From the NCBI GenBank assembly GCA_017650045.1, contig JAGCFP010000013.1, forward strand, positions 1 to 64,000: a stretch of 64,000 nucleotides of DNA, read 5' to 3'. Of the stretch, positions 25,340 through 34,949 are shown in pieces (positions within the stretch are counted from its first letter, which is position 1; each line of letters begins with the position of its first letter). Origin of the DNA: Bacteroidaceae bacterium (GTDB lineage Bacteria > Bacteroidota > Bacteroidia > Bacteroidales > Bacteroidaceae). A program made the position numbers and the translations under genes. The notes under the pieces are model-generated. The model saw nothing but the letters and a program-made list of their open reading frames with translations. It was not told where the DNA came from and ran no database searches.

Positions 25340-27403
25340 TTATTTCTTCAGCTCCGGATAACTGATGCGGGTATGGTAGATGGTGGTCAGCTTTTCCTTG
25401 AAGGTCGATTTCACTTGAGCAATCTCCTTAAAGGTAATAGGGCAGTCCTTAAAGTATCCCTCTGCTACTTGGGAGTCGATGATTTTATCAACCAAGTTGC
25501 CAATGCTCTCCTCCGTATATTCTGGCAAACTGCGTGAAGCAGCCTCCACAGCATCCGCCATCATCAGGATGGCTTGTTCTTTAGTGAAGGGGTTTGGACC
25601 AGGATAGGTAAACATCTCCTCGTCAGGTTCCTCACTCGGATGCTCGTTCTTCCACGAAATATAGAAATACTTGGTTTTCCCCTTGCCATGATGCGTGGAG
25701 ATGAAGTCCTTGACAATCGTTGGTAGATTGTTCTTCTCTGCCAGTTTCAACCCATCTGTAACATGATTGATCACCACTTTAGCGCTCTGCTCATAGCTTA
25801 AGTTCTCATGAGGGTTCACGCCGCCGAGTTGGTTCTCCGTGAAGAATGCAGGATTCTCCGTCTTACCGATATCGTGGTACAAGGCACCTGTACGAACCAA
25901 CTGCGCATTGGCTCCCAAGAAATTGGCTGCCTCTGTGGCAAGGTTGGCCACTTGCATGGAATGCTGGAAGGTGCCAGGAGCCGTTTCTGAAAGGTGACGC
26001 AGCAGGTTGTTGTTCACATCAGACAGTTCCACCAAGGTCACATTCGACGTATATCCGAAGGTCTTCTCGATAATGAAGAAAAGCGGATAGGTAAACAACA
26101 ACAGGATGCCGTTGAGAATGATATAGACAGGAATGCTGAAGTCTATCTTGCTGATGTCTTCTTCGGTAAAGAATTCGTAGGCGAAGAAGATGAGGATGGA
26201 AATCAACACCACCAGGAAGGCCGACAGGAACAACTGTGAGCGACGGGATAGTTCGCGCATATTGAAAATGGCAATGATGCCCGCTGCCACCTGGATAAGA
26301 ATGAACTCATGCGGATAGCGCAGCGTGATGGAACAGATCAGAATGGTGACGATGTGTGCCAACAATGCCGTGCGTGAATCCAGGAAAGTGCGTAGCACCA
26401 TAGGAAGTATGGCGTATGGGATGATATAGACGCTGAACATGTTGCGCGACATAAGCAAAGATGTAAACAGGCAGAAGAATACGATGAAGCTGAAAATCAA
26501 CAGCAGGTCGCGCCACCCGTCGAAATAATCCTTTCGATAGATACCCAGATACAGCATCAGCAGGAAAATGTAGAGGGTCACAAACAGCACTTGGCCACCC
26601 AGCATCATGCGCCGTTGGGTGAGGGAGACATCACTGCGTGTCTGCATCTCCTTCTCCAGGCTCTTCAATATATCATAGGTGTTCTCACTGATAATCTCAC
26701 CACGGTCCACAATCTTCTGTCCGCTCTGCACCATACCCATGGCCCAAGGGAAATTGTCTATCGCTTCCTGCCTGGCTGTTTCCGTAAGTTCCTTTTCATA
26801 GATAAGGTTGGGTGCAAGATAAGTGTTCAAGGCACATTTTTGCAGGATTTCAGGCTTGTAATGCACCGAATCTGCATTCAGCAAATAAGTATAGGCATCC
26901 TTGATGGTAAAGGTCTCTGTGACGCTCTGTTGCTCTGCAAGCATGCCATTGATGATGCGGATGTTGGTGGTACTGTCACGCTGCAAGCGGTCGGAACTCC
27001 CTACATCCAAGATGCCTTGGCGGTAAATGACACCAAGCGTATTGATGATGTACCGAAGGTAGTCGGAAGAAGGCAGCACTCCTTTCAAGTCCGACTGGTA
27101 ATCGGCCCTCAACTGGTTGATGGCATCGGTACCCACTGTGACATCCATACTGAAATAAGGTTGGAAGTGACGGATGATGCTGTCTTGTTCCCGCTGAATC
27201 ACCTGATCAGGCTTGTAGATGGGGAAGTCGAACGTGGCCATCAGCTGACCGTAACGCCAAGGCTTGTTCAAGTCGAATTGGTAGATGAACCTCACATCTC
27301 TTGGAAGGAAATAGACGATCAGTACGACGGCTGCCAGATAGATGAGGGCACGGCGTGCGATGGACTTAAAGGACATCCTATTTGGGGTATTTATACTGCT
27401 CAT
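25340..27403 (-). CDS. Membrane HD-domain phosphohydrolase, PgpH-like (7TM-7TMR_HD)
   Basis: The 687-residue protein begins with one membrane helix (about 14-33). A periplasmic domain follows (about 50-270, 7TMR-HDED type, with ALNTYLAPNLIYEKELTETA). About seven membrane helices (275-465) and a cytoplasmic HD domain complete it. The HD domain has GTFQHSMQVANLATEAANF, LVRTGALYHDIGKTENPAFF and ISTHHGKGKTKYF, so the metal ligands are present. In other bacteria PgpH hydrolyses cyclic di-AMP. It is the first gene of a leftward three-gene group and is divergent from gltX. Confidence 0.92.
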   Translation of the reverse strand: MSSINTPNRMSFKSIARRALIYLAAVVLIVYFLPRDVRFIYQFDLNKPWRYGQLMATFDFPIYKPDQVIQREQDSIIRHFQPYFSMDVTVGTDAINQLRADYQSDLKGVLPSSDYLRYIINTLGVIYRQGILDVGSSDRLQRDSTTNIRIINGMLAEQQSVTETFTIKDAYTYLLNADSVHYKPEILQKCALNTYLAPNLIYEKELTETARQEAIDNFPWAMGMVQSGQKIVDRGEIISENTYDILKSLEKEMQTRSDVSLTQRRMMLGGQVLFVTLYIFLLMLYLGIYRKDYFDGWRDLLLIFSFIVFFCLFTSLLMSRNMFSVYIIPYAILPMVLRTFLDSRTALLAHIVTILICSITLRYPHEFILIQVAAGIIAIFNMRELSRRSQLFLSAFLVVLISILIFFAYEFFTEEDISKIDFSIPVYIILNGILLLFTYPLFFIIEKTFGYTSNVTLVELSDVNNNLLRHLSETAPGTFQHSMQVANLATEAANFLGANAQLVRTGALYHDIGKTENPAFFTENQLGGVNPHENLSYEQSAKVVINHVTDGLKLAEKNNLPTIVKDFISTHHGKGKTKYFYISWKNEHPSEEPDEEMFTYPGPNPFTKEQAILMMADAVEAASRSLPEYTEESIGNLVDKIIDSQVAEGYFKDCPITFKEIAQVKSTFKEKLTTIYHTRISYPELKK

Positions 27404-27531
27404 AGCGACTTTTTTATGTTCTAAGGTCTATATTTTTGCGAAAAGTACAAAAAAAATCAATAGAATGGGGATTTTTGCTTAATTTTGCGCTGAAAAATAG
27501 GAAAGTTGTGCGATTAAGAATGACAAAAAGC

Positions 27532-27539
27532 TATTTTTG
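27532..27539 (+). promoter_or_regulatory. Predicted -7 element for gltX (one of three tandem TAnnTTTG sites)
   Basis: TATTTTTG at 27532-27539 lies 40 bp before the ATG at 27579. Two more exact matches, TAATTTTG (27480-27487) and TATTTTTG (27431-27438), occur upstream on the same strand. A TTG (27506-27508) is 23 bp before the last one. Confidence 0.5.
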
Positions 27540-27578
27540 CACCCTATTTTCGACTATAATCTGCTAAAACATACTATT

Positions 27579-29096
27579 ATGACAGAAAGAAAAGTGAGAG
27601 TTCGTTTTGCTCCGAGTCCTACGGGTCCTTTACATATCGGCGGTGTGCGCACAGCCTTGTACAACTACCTCTTTGCCCGCCAGCATGGAGGAGATATGAT
27701 TTTCCGTATCGAGGATACAGACAGTAACCGTTTCGTACCAGGAGCTGAAGAGTATATCTTGGAGTCGTTCCGTTGGCTCGGCATCAACTTTGACGAAGGG
27801 GTAAGCTTTGGCGGAGATTATGGCCCTTATCGCCAGTCGGAGCGTCGGGACATCTATAAGAAATATGTGCAGGTGCTGCTCGATGCTGGACATGCTTACA
27901 TCGCCTTCGACACACCTGAAGAACTGGCCAAGAAGCGTGAGGAAATCCCCAACTTCCAATACGATGCCTCTACCCGCATGCAGATGCGCAACTCGCTGAC
28001 AATGCCGAACGAAGAGGTGGAGCGCCTGATTGCTGAAGGTACCCAATACGTGGTTCGCTTCAAGATAGAAGCTGGCGAGGACGTACATGTGGACGACCTT
28101 ATTCGCGGTCATGTGGTGGTGAACTCTTCCATTCTGGATGATAAAGTGCTTTATAAATCGGCAGATGAACTGCCTACCTATCACCTTGCCAACATTGTGG
28201 ACGACCATCTGATGGAGGTCAGCCATGTGATTCGTGGTGAGGAATGGCTTCCTTCTGCCCCCTTGCATGTTCTGTTGTATAGGGCATTTGGTTGGGAAGA
28301 TACCATGCCTCAATTCGCACATCTGCCTTTGCTACTGAAGCCAGAGGGAAACGGTAAACTGAGCAAACGCGATGGCGACCGCTTGGGCTTCCCTGTATTC
28401 CCTTTGGAATGGCATGACCCTAAGAGTGGTGAAATATCCAGCGGTTATCGTGAGAAGGGCTATCTGCCAGAGGCTGTCATCAATTTCCTCGCTTTGTTGG
28501 GTTGGAATCCTGGCAACGACCAAGAAATGATGTCGATGGACGAACTGATTAAGCTCTTCGACCTCTCTCGTTGCAGCAAGGCTGGTGCTAAATTCGACTA
28601 TAAGAAAGGCATCTGGTTCAATCATGAGTATATCCTCCAAAAGAGCGACGAGGAAGTCGCTCATCTCTTCGTACCTGTACTAAAAGAGCATGGCATTGAG
28701 GCTCCGTTCGATAAGGTACAGACCATCGTGGGTATGATGAAAAACCGTGTGAACTTTGTCAGCGAACTTTGGGATGTGGCCAGCTTCTTCTTCGTGGCCC
28801 CAGAGACTTACGACGAGAAGACCGTGCGCAAGCGTTGGAAAGATTATTCTGCACAGCAGATGACAGAACTGATGGAAGTGCTGCGTGGCATTGAGGATTT
28901 CAGTATCGAAGGGCAGGAACCTGTTGTGATGAACTGGATTACTGAGAAAGGCTATAATACGGGTGATGTGATGAACGCATTCCGTCTGGCTTTGGTAGGC
29001 GAGGGGAAGGGTCCGCACATGTTCGACATTACTTCTGTGTTGGGTAAGGAAGAAACCCTGCGTCGCATGCAGCGCGCTATTGACGTGTTGAAATAA
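27579..29096 (+). CDS. gltX: Glutamyl-tRNA synthetase
   Basis: The enzyme (505 residues from this start) attaches glutamate to tRNA-Glu. It begins [20 protein letters not shown] with the HIGH-type motif HIGG at residues 19-22. [12 protein letters not shown] is the conserved GluRS segment and KLSKRDGDR is the KMSKS-type loop. The C-terminal helical anticodon-binding domain is complete. A longer frame that begins with TTG at 27537 was rejected, since that codon is part of the -7 promoter element. The waaA gene follows 9 bp later on the same strand. Confidence 0.96.
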   Translation: MTERKVRVRFAPSPTGPLHIGGVRTALYNYLFARQHGGDMIFRIEDTDSNRFVPGAEEYILESFRWLGINFDEGVSFGGDYGPYRQSERRDIYKKYVQVLLDAGHAYIAFDTPEELAKKREEIPNFQYDASTRMQMRNSLTMPNEEVERLIAEGTQYVVRFKIEAGEDVHVDDLIRGHVVVNSSILDDKVLYKSADELPTYHLANIVDDHLMEVSHVIRGEEWLPSAPLHVLLYRAFGWEDTMPQFAHLPLLLKPEGNGKLSKRDGDRLGFPVFPLEWHDPKSGEISSGYREKGYLPEAVINFLALLGWNPGNDQEMMSMDELIKLFDLSRCSKAGAKFDYKKGIWFNHEYILQKSDEEVAHLFVPVLKEHGIEAPFDKVQTIVGMMKNRVNFVSELWDVASFFFVAPETYDEKTVRKRWKDYSAQQMTELMEVLRGIEDFSIEGQEPVVMNWITEKGYNTGDVMNAFRLALVGEGKGPHMFDITSVLGKEETLRRMQRAIDVLK

Positions 29097-29105
29097 GATC
29101 CGCGC

Positions 29106-30329
29106 ATGGTTTATCATTTGTTCATAGCGATATATGCTTTCTTGGCACGTATCTATGCGTTGTTCAACAAGAAGGCGAGCCTGTTGGTAAAGGGACAGGC
29201 TGAAGCCTATGGGTTGTTGCGTAGTAAGGTAGTTCCAGGAAAGCAGTACATCTGGTTTCATGCCGCTTCCTTGGGAGAGTTTGAACAGGGCAGACCCTTG
29301 ATGGAAAGGATCAGGGCTGCATATCCCAATTATGGCATCTTGCTGACGTTCTTCTCTCCTTCAGGTTATGAAGTCAGAAAGAACTATGAAGGTGCTGATA
29401 TCGTGTGCTATTTACCATTCGATAGACTGAAGAATGTACGCAAGTTCCTCGACTTGACACATCCTTGCATGGCTTTCTTCATCAAGTATGAGTTCTGGAA
29501 GAACTATCTGGATGAACTTCACCGCCGCCAGGTTCCTGTTTACAGCGTTTCCTCTATCTTCCGTGCCAACCAAGTCTTTTTTAAGAGCTATGCGAAGAAT
29601 TATGCCAAGGTATTGGATAACTTCACGCACCTGTTCGTGCAGAATGAGGAGTCGAAAAGACTGCTTTCCTCCATTGGCATTGAGAAGGTGACCGTGGTAG
29701 GAGATACCCGTTTCGACCGTGTCTTGCAGATTCGGGAGGCTGCCAAGGAGTTGCCATTGGTGGAAGTTTTCAAGGCAGGGCAGCTTACGTTTGTGGCAGG
29801 CAGTTCCTGGCAACCAGATGAGGACCTGTTCATAGAATACTTCAATGCCCATCCAGAGGTGAAACTGATTATAGCACCGCATGTCATAGCAGAAGAACAC
29901 CTAACGGAAATCATCGGCAAGTTGAAACGCCCCTATGTACGCTATACGCAGGCTTCGATGGAGAATGTACGTGAAGCAAATTGTCTGATTATCGACTGTT
30001 TCGGTCTGCTTTCTTCCATCTATCGTTATGGGGAAATCGCTTACATTGGCGGTGGCTTTGGTGTAGGTATCCATAACACCGTAGAAGCAGCCGTTTATGG
30101 CATCCCCGTCATCTTCGGTCCTAAGTACCAGAAGTTCATGGAGGCTATCCAACTGCTAAAGAGCCAGGGTGCCTTCTCCATTCAAAACTATGAGGAACTG
30201 AAGACATTGCTCGACCACCTGCTTTCTGATAAGGATTTCTTGGCTCAAAGTGGACAGAAGGCAGGGGAGTATGTACTCAGTCGTTCAGGGGCCACCAAGC
30301 AAATCTTTGAATGCATATTTTCTGCATAA
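29106..30329 (+). CDS. waaA: 3-deoxy-D-manno-octulosonic acid (Kdo) transferase
   Basis: The 407-residue protein is a GT30 Kdo transferase, which adds Kdo to lipid A precursor at the inner membrane. An N-terminal membrane anchor (VYHLFIAIYAFLARIYALF) precedes the signature YIWFHAASLGEFEQGRPL with its catalytic Glu. GT-B donor-site elements follow: VGDTRFDRV, FVAGSSWQPDE and YIGGGFGVGIHNTVEAAVYG. Length fits the family. It lies 9 bp after gltX, so the two are probably co-transcribed. Whether it adds one or two Kdo units cannot be told. Confidence 0.95.
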   Translation: MVYHLFIAIYAFLARIYALFNKKASLLVKGQAEAYGLLRSKVVPGKQYIWFHAASLGEFEQGRPLMERIRAAYPNYGILLTFFSPSGYEVRKNYEGADIVCYLPFDRLKNVRKFLDLTHPCMAFFIKYEFWKNYLDELHRRQVPVYSVSSIFRANQVFFKSYAKNYAKVLDNFTHLFVQNEESKRLLSSIGIEKVTVVGDTRFDRVLQIREAAKELPLVEVFKAGQLTFVAGSSWQPDEDLFIEYFNAHPEVKLIIAPHVIAEEHLTEIIGKLKRPYVRYTQASMENVREANCLIIDCFGLLSSIYRYGEIAYIGGGFGVGIHNTVEAAVYGIPVIFGPKYQKFMEAIQLLKSQGAFSIQNYEELKTLLDHLLSDKDFLAQSGQKAGEYVLSRSGATKQIFECIFSA

Positions 30330-30391
30330 ATATTTTGCTGTTTCCATATTAATGAGTAAGTTTGTCATAGATTAGAACTTTAAACTATACT

Positions 30392-33300
30392 ATGATGGCT
30401 GAACAAACGAATGTCAAAGGGCAGCAATTGCCCTCTGTCGAGGAAGTCTTTTCCTGGATGCGTAAACTGTATGACGAAAGTTATGCTGGACTGACCAAGA
30501 CAGAAAAGAATGAGCAGCACATGTACGGAACGATGGTGACGACACCAAACGACAAGAAGTTCATGGTACGTATGCTGGATGAGACAAGTCAGGTGCGTGA
30601 TACCCAAAAACTCGCACTTCGCGTAAAAGAACTGATAGACCAGTATGGAATCCCCAAGTTCCTCAGTGCTGGTGACCACTTCCTCTTCTGGATGTATCAG
30701 AAATTTGCCTATCTGCCGTTGTTCAACTGGTTGGCGGTGCCCATCATCAAGTGGCGCCTGCGTCGTGATACCAGTCGTGTCATCATCGATGCTGCCCGTC
30801 CACACCTGACGAAACATTTGGCTACCCGTTTCGACCAAAATATCGGACAGAACGTGAATCTGCTGGGTGAGGTGGTACTTGGAGATGGTGAGGCGGACAA
30901 GCGCTATCATTCCTACCTTGAAGCCTTGAAGGAGCCAGACATTAACTATATCTCCGTTAAAATTTCTGGTATCTATGCCCAGACACATGCCTTGAACTAT
31001 AAGGAGTGCTTCCCAGAACTGATACGTCGTATGTCGGAACTTTACCAGACAGCCATCGACTATCCTTATACCGATCCAGAGGGTGTGACACGTCCGAAAT
31101 TCATTAATCTGGACATGGAGGAATATAAGGATGCCCATCTCACCATGAAGCTCTTCAAGGATGTGCTCTCCCTGCCACAGTTCAAGAACTATGAAGCTGG
31201 CATCGTGGTGCAGGCTTACCTGCCCGATGCCTGGGACTTCCAGACAGAACTGCTGGAATTTGCCAAAGCACGTGTGGCTGCAGGTGGCGCTCCTATCAAG
31301 ATGCGTATCGTAAAGGGCTGCAACCTTGATATGGAGAACATTGTGAGCGACCTGCGTGGATGGCCTAATCCTGTGAGACCCAACAAGACAGAGGTGGATG
31401 CCAACTACCTGCACATTATCGAGCGTGGCTTGAAGCCTGAGAATGCCAAGGTACTGCACATCGGTATGGCTTCACACAACCTCTTCACCATCTCTTATGC
31501 TTACTTGCTTACGGAGCAGTACCATACTCCGAAGGATTGCTTCTGCTTCGAGATGCTGGAAGGTATGGCCAATCATGTATGGAGGGCACAGAAGAAACTT
31601 GGCAACCACGTGATTCTCTATACGCCTGTTGTAAAGAAGGAGCACTTCCTCAATGCCATTTCCTACTTAGTGCGCAGAATGGACGAGAATACGGCACCCG
31701 ACAACTTCCTGACACACTCTTTCTCACTGAAACCAGACACCAAAGAGTGGAAGGAGTTGGAACAGCAGTTCATCGATGCCTATAACATGAAGGATACCAT
31801 CACACATATTCCTACCCGCACACAGGATCGCAACAAGCCTTATGTGGGCCAGGAACCTCAGGATGAGATGATCAACGAACCAGATACGGACTTCGACCGC
31901 TTCTGCAACCAAGAATGGGTGGAGAAGATCTTCGCTAAGTGGAAGTCAACAGGCAAGATGTCGTATGAAAAGGCTGCTTGGGGCGACTGGAAACCTGGCG
32001 ATTTACTGCCTACGCAGATAGGTACTGAGTTGGTGTATAACGATGATCATGTGAAGTATTTCGACCGCAGTCAGGAGGGGGATGTGTTGGTCTGTGAGAT
32101 GTCGCGAGCCGATAAGGTACAAACGGAGAAGATCCTGGAGATCGCCGATAAAGATCCTGCTGGATGGCGGAATACCACGATAGAGGAGCGGCATCGTATC
32201 ATGTACAAGGCTGCCAACATCCTTGGTCAGATGCGTGGCGACTTGAATGGCTCGATGTGTGCCATCACAGGTAAGACGATAGAGGAGGCGGATGTGGAGG
32301 TGTCTGAAGGCATCGATTACTGTCGCTTCTATACCACGACCATGAAAAAGTATGCTGCCCTCGATGACATCGAGATGAAGGCGAAGGGTACAGTACTGGT
32401 GCTCTCACCTTGGAATTTCCCTTGTGCCATTCCTTGTGGTGGTGTGGTAGCAGCGCTAGCATCTGGCAATACTTGTATCTTGAAACCTGCCACCGTGGCT
32501 GCTCCAGTGGCTTGGCTCTTCGCCAAGGCATTCTGGGTGGCTGGCGTGCCTAAGGAGGCGTTGCAGGTGGTAATTACGAATAAGGAAGCCACGCCATTAC
32601 TGATAGAATCGCCTGTAGTGAAACATATTATCTTGACAGGTGGTACAGAAACGGCACAGGCCATCGCACATGCTAATCCTCGCAAACCGTTGTCTGCTGA
32701 AACAGGTGGAAAGAATGTGATGATTCTCTCTGCCAAGGGTGATCGCGACCATGCCATCATGAATGCTTGTCGCTCCGCCTTTGGAAATGCAGGTCAGAAA
32801 TGCTCTGCTTGCTCCATCTTGCTGGTAGAGCGTTCTGTGTATAATGATCCGGAATTCTTCGAGAAACTGAAGGACTGCGCTTCTTCACTGAAAGTGGGAG
32901 GTGTCTGGAATGCAGGCAACATCGTAGGCCCGATGATTACCAATCAGAATGAGAAGTTGGCAAAGGCCTGTGAGTTGGAACCAGGTGAGAAGTGGCTTAT
33001 CGCCCCAGAATACGTGGATGATAAGAAGTATATCCTTAAGCCAACGGTAAAGGTGAATGTGAAGCCAGATTCCTTTACCTTCCGTACCGAGTTGTTCGCT
33101 CCATTGTTGGCTGTAACCCCATACGACACACTGGAAGAAGCCGTTGACTTGGTGAACAGCTTGGACTATGGATTGACTTCTGGCTTGCAGTCGCTCGATG
33201 AGCAGGGGCAGAAGTATTGGAAGAACCATGTATTGGCAGGCAACCTCTACATCAACCGAGGCATCACGGGAGCTGTAGTCAATCGTCAGCCATTTGGTGG

Positions 33301-33892
33301 CATGAAACTCTCTGCTTTCGGTCCTGGATTGAAGGCAGGCGGTCCTAATTACTGCTTGCAGTTCATGCATATTACAGATAAACCAGGAACTGATACAGAT
33401 TATCGCCAGTCGTATGTCACTTGGTATGAGAAGGAATTCAAGCATGCCCGCAACATCCAGCCTAAGATTCGTGGAGAGCAGAATGTGTTCCGTTACCTGC
33501 CAGTGAAGGATGGCATGGTGCTCCGTCTCTTTGGTGACGAAACCTTGGAGCAGGTACAAATGGTACAATTGGCTGCCCAAACCATAGGTACATCACTTGT
33601 CATTTCCATAGATAGCAAGCATCCGTTGGCTGGTAAGCTATCTGGTACAGTGAAGCAGGAGAACTTGGCTGCATTTTGTGAGCGCATGAAGCAGTTTGGT
33701 CGTGTACGTACGATTTCTGCCAATGTGCCTGAGGTAGTGTTTGAGGCTGCAGCTAATTGTGATAAGTATATTGCCCAATCAGCCCCAGTACGAGATGGTC
33801 GCATAGAATTGGCGCTCTACATTCAGGAGCAATCCATTTCTAACGAATATCATCGTTATGGCTCTCAGATAGAAGTGCCTACGGTAGAGTAA
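30392..33892 (+). CDS. putA: Bifunctional proline dehydrogenase / L-glutamate gamma-semialdehyde dehydrogenase
   Basis: The 1166-residue protein oxidises proline to glutamate in two steps. The proline dehydrogenase half (about 60-480) is a FAD barrel with KISGIYAQTHALN, PIKMRIVKGCNLDME and CFEMLEGMANHVWRAQK. The aldehyde dehydrogenase half (about 560-1070) has VLSPWNFPCAIPCGG, ETGGKNVMI (general base Glu) and FGNAGQKCSACSI (nucleophile Cys). The C-terminal tail of about 100 residues has no motif I recognise. There is no N-terminal DNA-binding domain, so it should not be a repressor like E. coli PutA. The product glutamate feeds the nitrogen metabolism encoded downstream. The second ATG (30395) is an alternative start. 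Confidence 0.95.
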   Translation: MMAEQTNVKGQQLPSVEEVFSWMRKLYDESYAGLTKTEKNEQHMYGTMVTTPNDKKFMVRMLDETSQVRDTQKLALRVKELIDQYGIPKFLSAGDHFLFWMYQKFAYLPLFNWLAVPIIKWRLRRDTSRVIIDAARPHLTKHLATRFDQNIGQNVNLLGEVVLGDGEADKRYHSYLEALKEPDINYISVKISGIYAQTHALNYKECFPELIRRMSELYQTAIDYPYTDPEGVTRPKFINLDMEEYKDAHLTMKLFKDVLSLPQFKNYEAGIVVQAYLPDAWDFQTELLEFAKARVAAGGAPIKMRIVKGCNLDMENIVSDLRGWPNPVRPNKTEVDANYLHIIERGLKPENAKVLHIGMASHNLFTISYAYLLTEQYHTPKDCFCFEMLEGMANHVWRAQKKLGNHVILYTPVVKKEHFLNAISYLVRRMDENTAPDNFLTHSFSLKPDTKEWKELEQQFIDAYNMKDTITHIPTRTQDRNKPYVGQEPQDEMINEPDTDFDRFCNQEWVEKIFAKWKSTGKMSYEKAAWGDWKPGDLLPTQIGTELVYNDDHVKYFDRSQEGDVLVCEMSRADKVQTEKILEIADKDPAGWRNTTIEERHRIMYKAANILGQMRGDLNGSMCAITGKTIEEADVEVSEGIDYCRFYTTTMKKYAALDDIEMKAKGTVLVLSPWNFPCAIPCGGVVAALASGNTCILKPATVAAPVAWLFAKAFWVAGVPKEALQVVITNKEATPLLIESPVVKHIILTGGTETAQAIAHANPRKPLSAETGGKNVMILSAKGDRDHAIMNACRSAFGNAGQKCSACSILLVERSVYNDPEFFEKLKDCASSLKVGGVWNAGNIVGPMITNQNEKLAKACELEPGEKWLIAPEYVDDKKYILKPTVKVNVKPDSFTFRTELFAPLLAVTPYDTLEEAVDLVNSLDYGLTSGLQSLDEQGQKYWKNHVLAGNLYINRGITGAVVNRQPFGGMKLSAFGPGLKAGGPNYCLQFMHITDKPGTDTDYRQSYVTWYEKEFKHARNIQPKIRGEQNVFRYLPVKDGMVLRLFGDETLEQVQMVQLAAQTIGTSLVISIDSKHPLAGKLSGTVKQENLAAFCERMKQFGRVRTISANVPEVVFEAAANCDKYIAQSAPVRDGRIELALYIQEQSISNEYHRYGSQIEVPTVE

Positions 33893-33894
33893 AT

Positions 33895-33931
33895 AAAAAA
33901 TAAGCGGTGCAACTTGCACCGCTTATTTTTT
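33895..33931. terminator. Bidirectional terminator between putA and the convergent gene
   Basis: A-run, TAAGCGGTGCAA paired with TTGCACCGCTTA, then a T-run; the symmetric A and T flanks let it work for putA and for the leftward gene ending at 33930. Confidence 0.9.
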
Positions 33932-34454
33932 ACAGCAACCCATCCTCTTTCAAATACCACTTGGAATATTCCACATAGTGGCGGGCATAGCTCTCAGCTT
34001 GGTCAGGATTGGTCTTTTTAATGAACTTGGCAGGCACACCACCCCAGATCTCATGAGGACCGATGATGGTCTTGCCCAGTACCAAAGCCCCTGCAGCCAC
34101 TACGGCCCCTTCGCCCACCACGGCATCATCCAGCACGGTAGATCCCATGCCGATGAGGCAGCCTTTCTTCAGAGTGCAGGCATGTACGGTGGCATTGTGC
34201 CCAATGGTCACATCATCTTCAATGAAGGTTGGACCAATTTTATTGGTTACATGCACCACAGCCCCGTCTTGCACATTCACACGGTCGCCCATCGTCACGG
34301 GAGCCACATCACCGCGCACCACGGCATTGAACCACACACTGCACTCGTCGCCCATGGTCACTTCGCCCACGATGGCGGCATTCTCACTGAAATAACACTC
34401 CTTGCCCCATTTAGGGGTCAGTCCGTTTACTGATTTGATGATAGCCATAGTCAA
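33930..34454 (-). CDS. Gamma-carbonic-anhydrase-like left-handed beta-helix protein
   Basis: The 174-residue protein is made of hexapeptide repeats that form a left-handed beta helix. Three histidines in the expected places (AVVHVTNK and IGHNATVHAC) match the zinc ligands of gamma-class carbonic anhydrases, and LIGMGSTVLDDAVVGEG is the usual core motif. Many such YrdA/PaaY-type proteins lack proven carbonic anhydrase activity, so the reaction is not certain. The ATG at 34448 (MAIIKSVNG) is an equally good start. A near-consensus -7 element (TATCTTCG, 34471-34478 on this strand) lies upstream. Confidence 0.9.
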   Translation of the reverse strand: MTMAIIKSVNGLTPKWGKECYFSENAAIVGEVTMGDECSVWFNAVVRGDVAPVTMGDRVNVQDGAVVHVTNKIGPTFIEDDVTIGHNATVHACTLKKGCLIGMGSTVLDDAVVGEGAVVAAGALVLGKTIIGPHEIWGGVPAKFIKKTNPDQAESYARHYVEYSKWYLKEDGLL

Positions 34455-34501
34455 TGTTGTTTATTGGGTGCGAAGATACAACTTTTTCCGAAAAATATAC
34501 G

Positions 34502-34509
34502 TACATTTG
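34502..34509 (+). promoter_or_regulatory. Predicted -7 element for the DNPH1-like gene
   Basis: TACATTTG matches TAnnTTTG exactly, 25 bp before the ATG at 34534. Confidence 0.5.
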
Positions 34510-34533
34510 TGAAGTAAACTTCACGAAGCTACT

Positions 34534-34944
34534 ATGGATAAGAAAATCTATTTTGCAGGTTCTATCAGGGGAGGACGGGTGGATGCCGACCTCTATCAGC
34601 GACTGATTGCTTATTTACAACGCACAGATACCGTGCTCACGGAACACGTGGGAAGCAAAGAACTGAATCTGATGGAACAAGGTCGCGAACGTGATGCCTG
34701 GATATATGATCGCGACATGGCTTGGCTTCGTCAGAGCGATTTGGTGGTCGCAGAATGTACCTGTCCGTCGTTAGGGGTAGGGTATGAGTTGGCTTCTGCC
34801 GAACGCCTCGGCATCCCAGTTCATATTTTCTACGACCACACTAAGACCCAACTCTCAGCCATGCTCACAGGCAATCCTTATTTTCATATCCATCCTTATG
34901 AAAAGGAAGAAGAGATATATAAGGTGTTAGAGGAGTTGCTTTAA
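34534..34944 (+). CDS. 2'-deoxynucleoside 5'-phosphate N-hydrolase-like protein (DNPH1/Rcl family)
   Basis: The 136-residue protein begins MDKKIYFAGSIRGGRVDADL, the nucleotide-binding start of the DNPH1/Rcl family. It continues with VLTEHVGSKEL, RDMAWLRQSDLVVAECTCPS and LGVGYELASAERLGIPV, in which the catalytic Glu lies in GYELA. The family belongs to the nucleoside 2-deoxyribosyltransferase fold and cleaves the base from deoxynucleotides, probably cleaning up modified ones. It is a single-gene unit. Its stop codon is 5 bp from the end of the convergent asnB gene. Confidence 0.88.
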   Translation: MDKKIYFAGSIRGGRVDADLYQRLIAYLQRTDTVLTEHVGSKELNLMEQGRERDAWIYDRDMAWLRQSDLVVAECTCPSLGVGYELASAERLGIPVHIFYDHTKTQLSAMLTGNPYFHIHPYEKEEEIYKVLEELL

Positions 34945-34949
34945 AGTAA

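Noticed and set aside
30380..31459. A 359-residue minus-strand frame opposite putA
   Set aside because: It lies wholly opposite a well-supported gene and has no recognisable domain.
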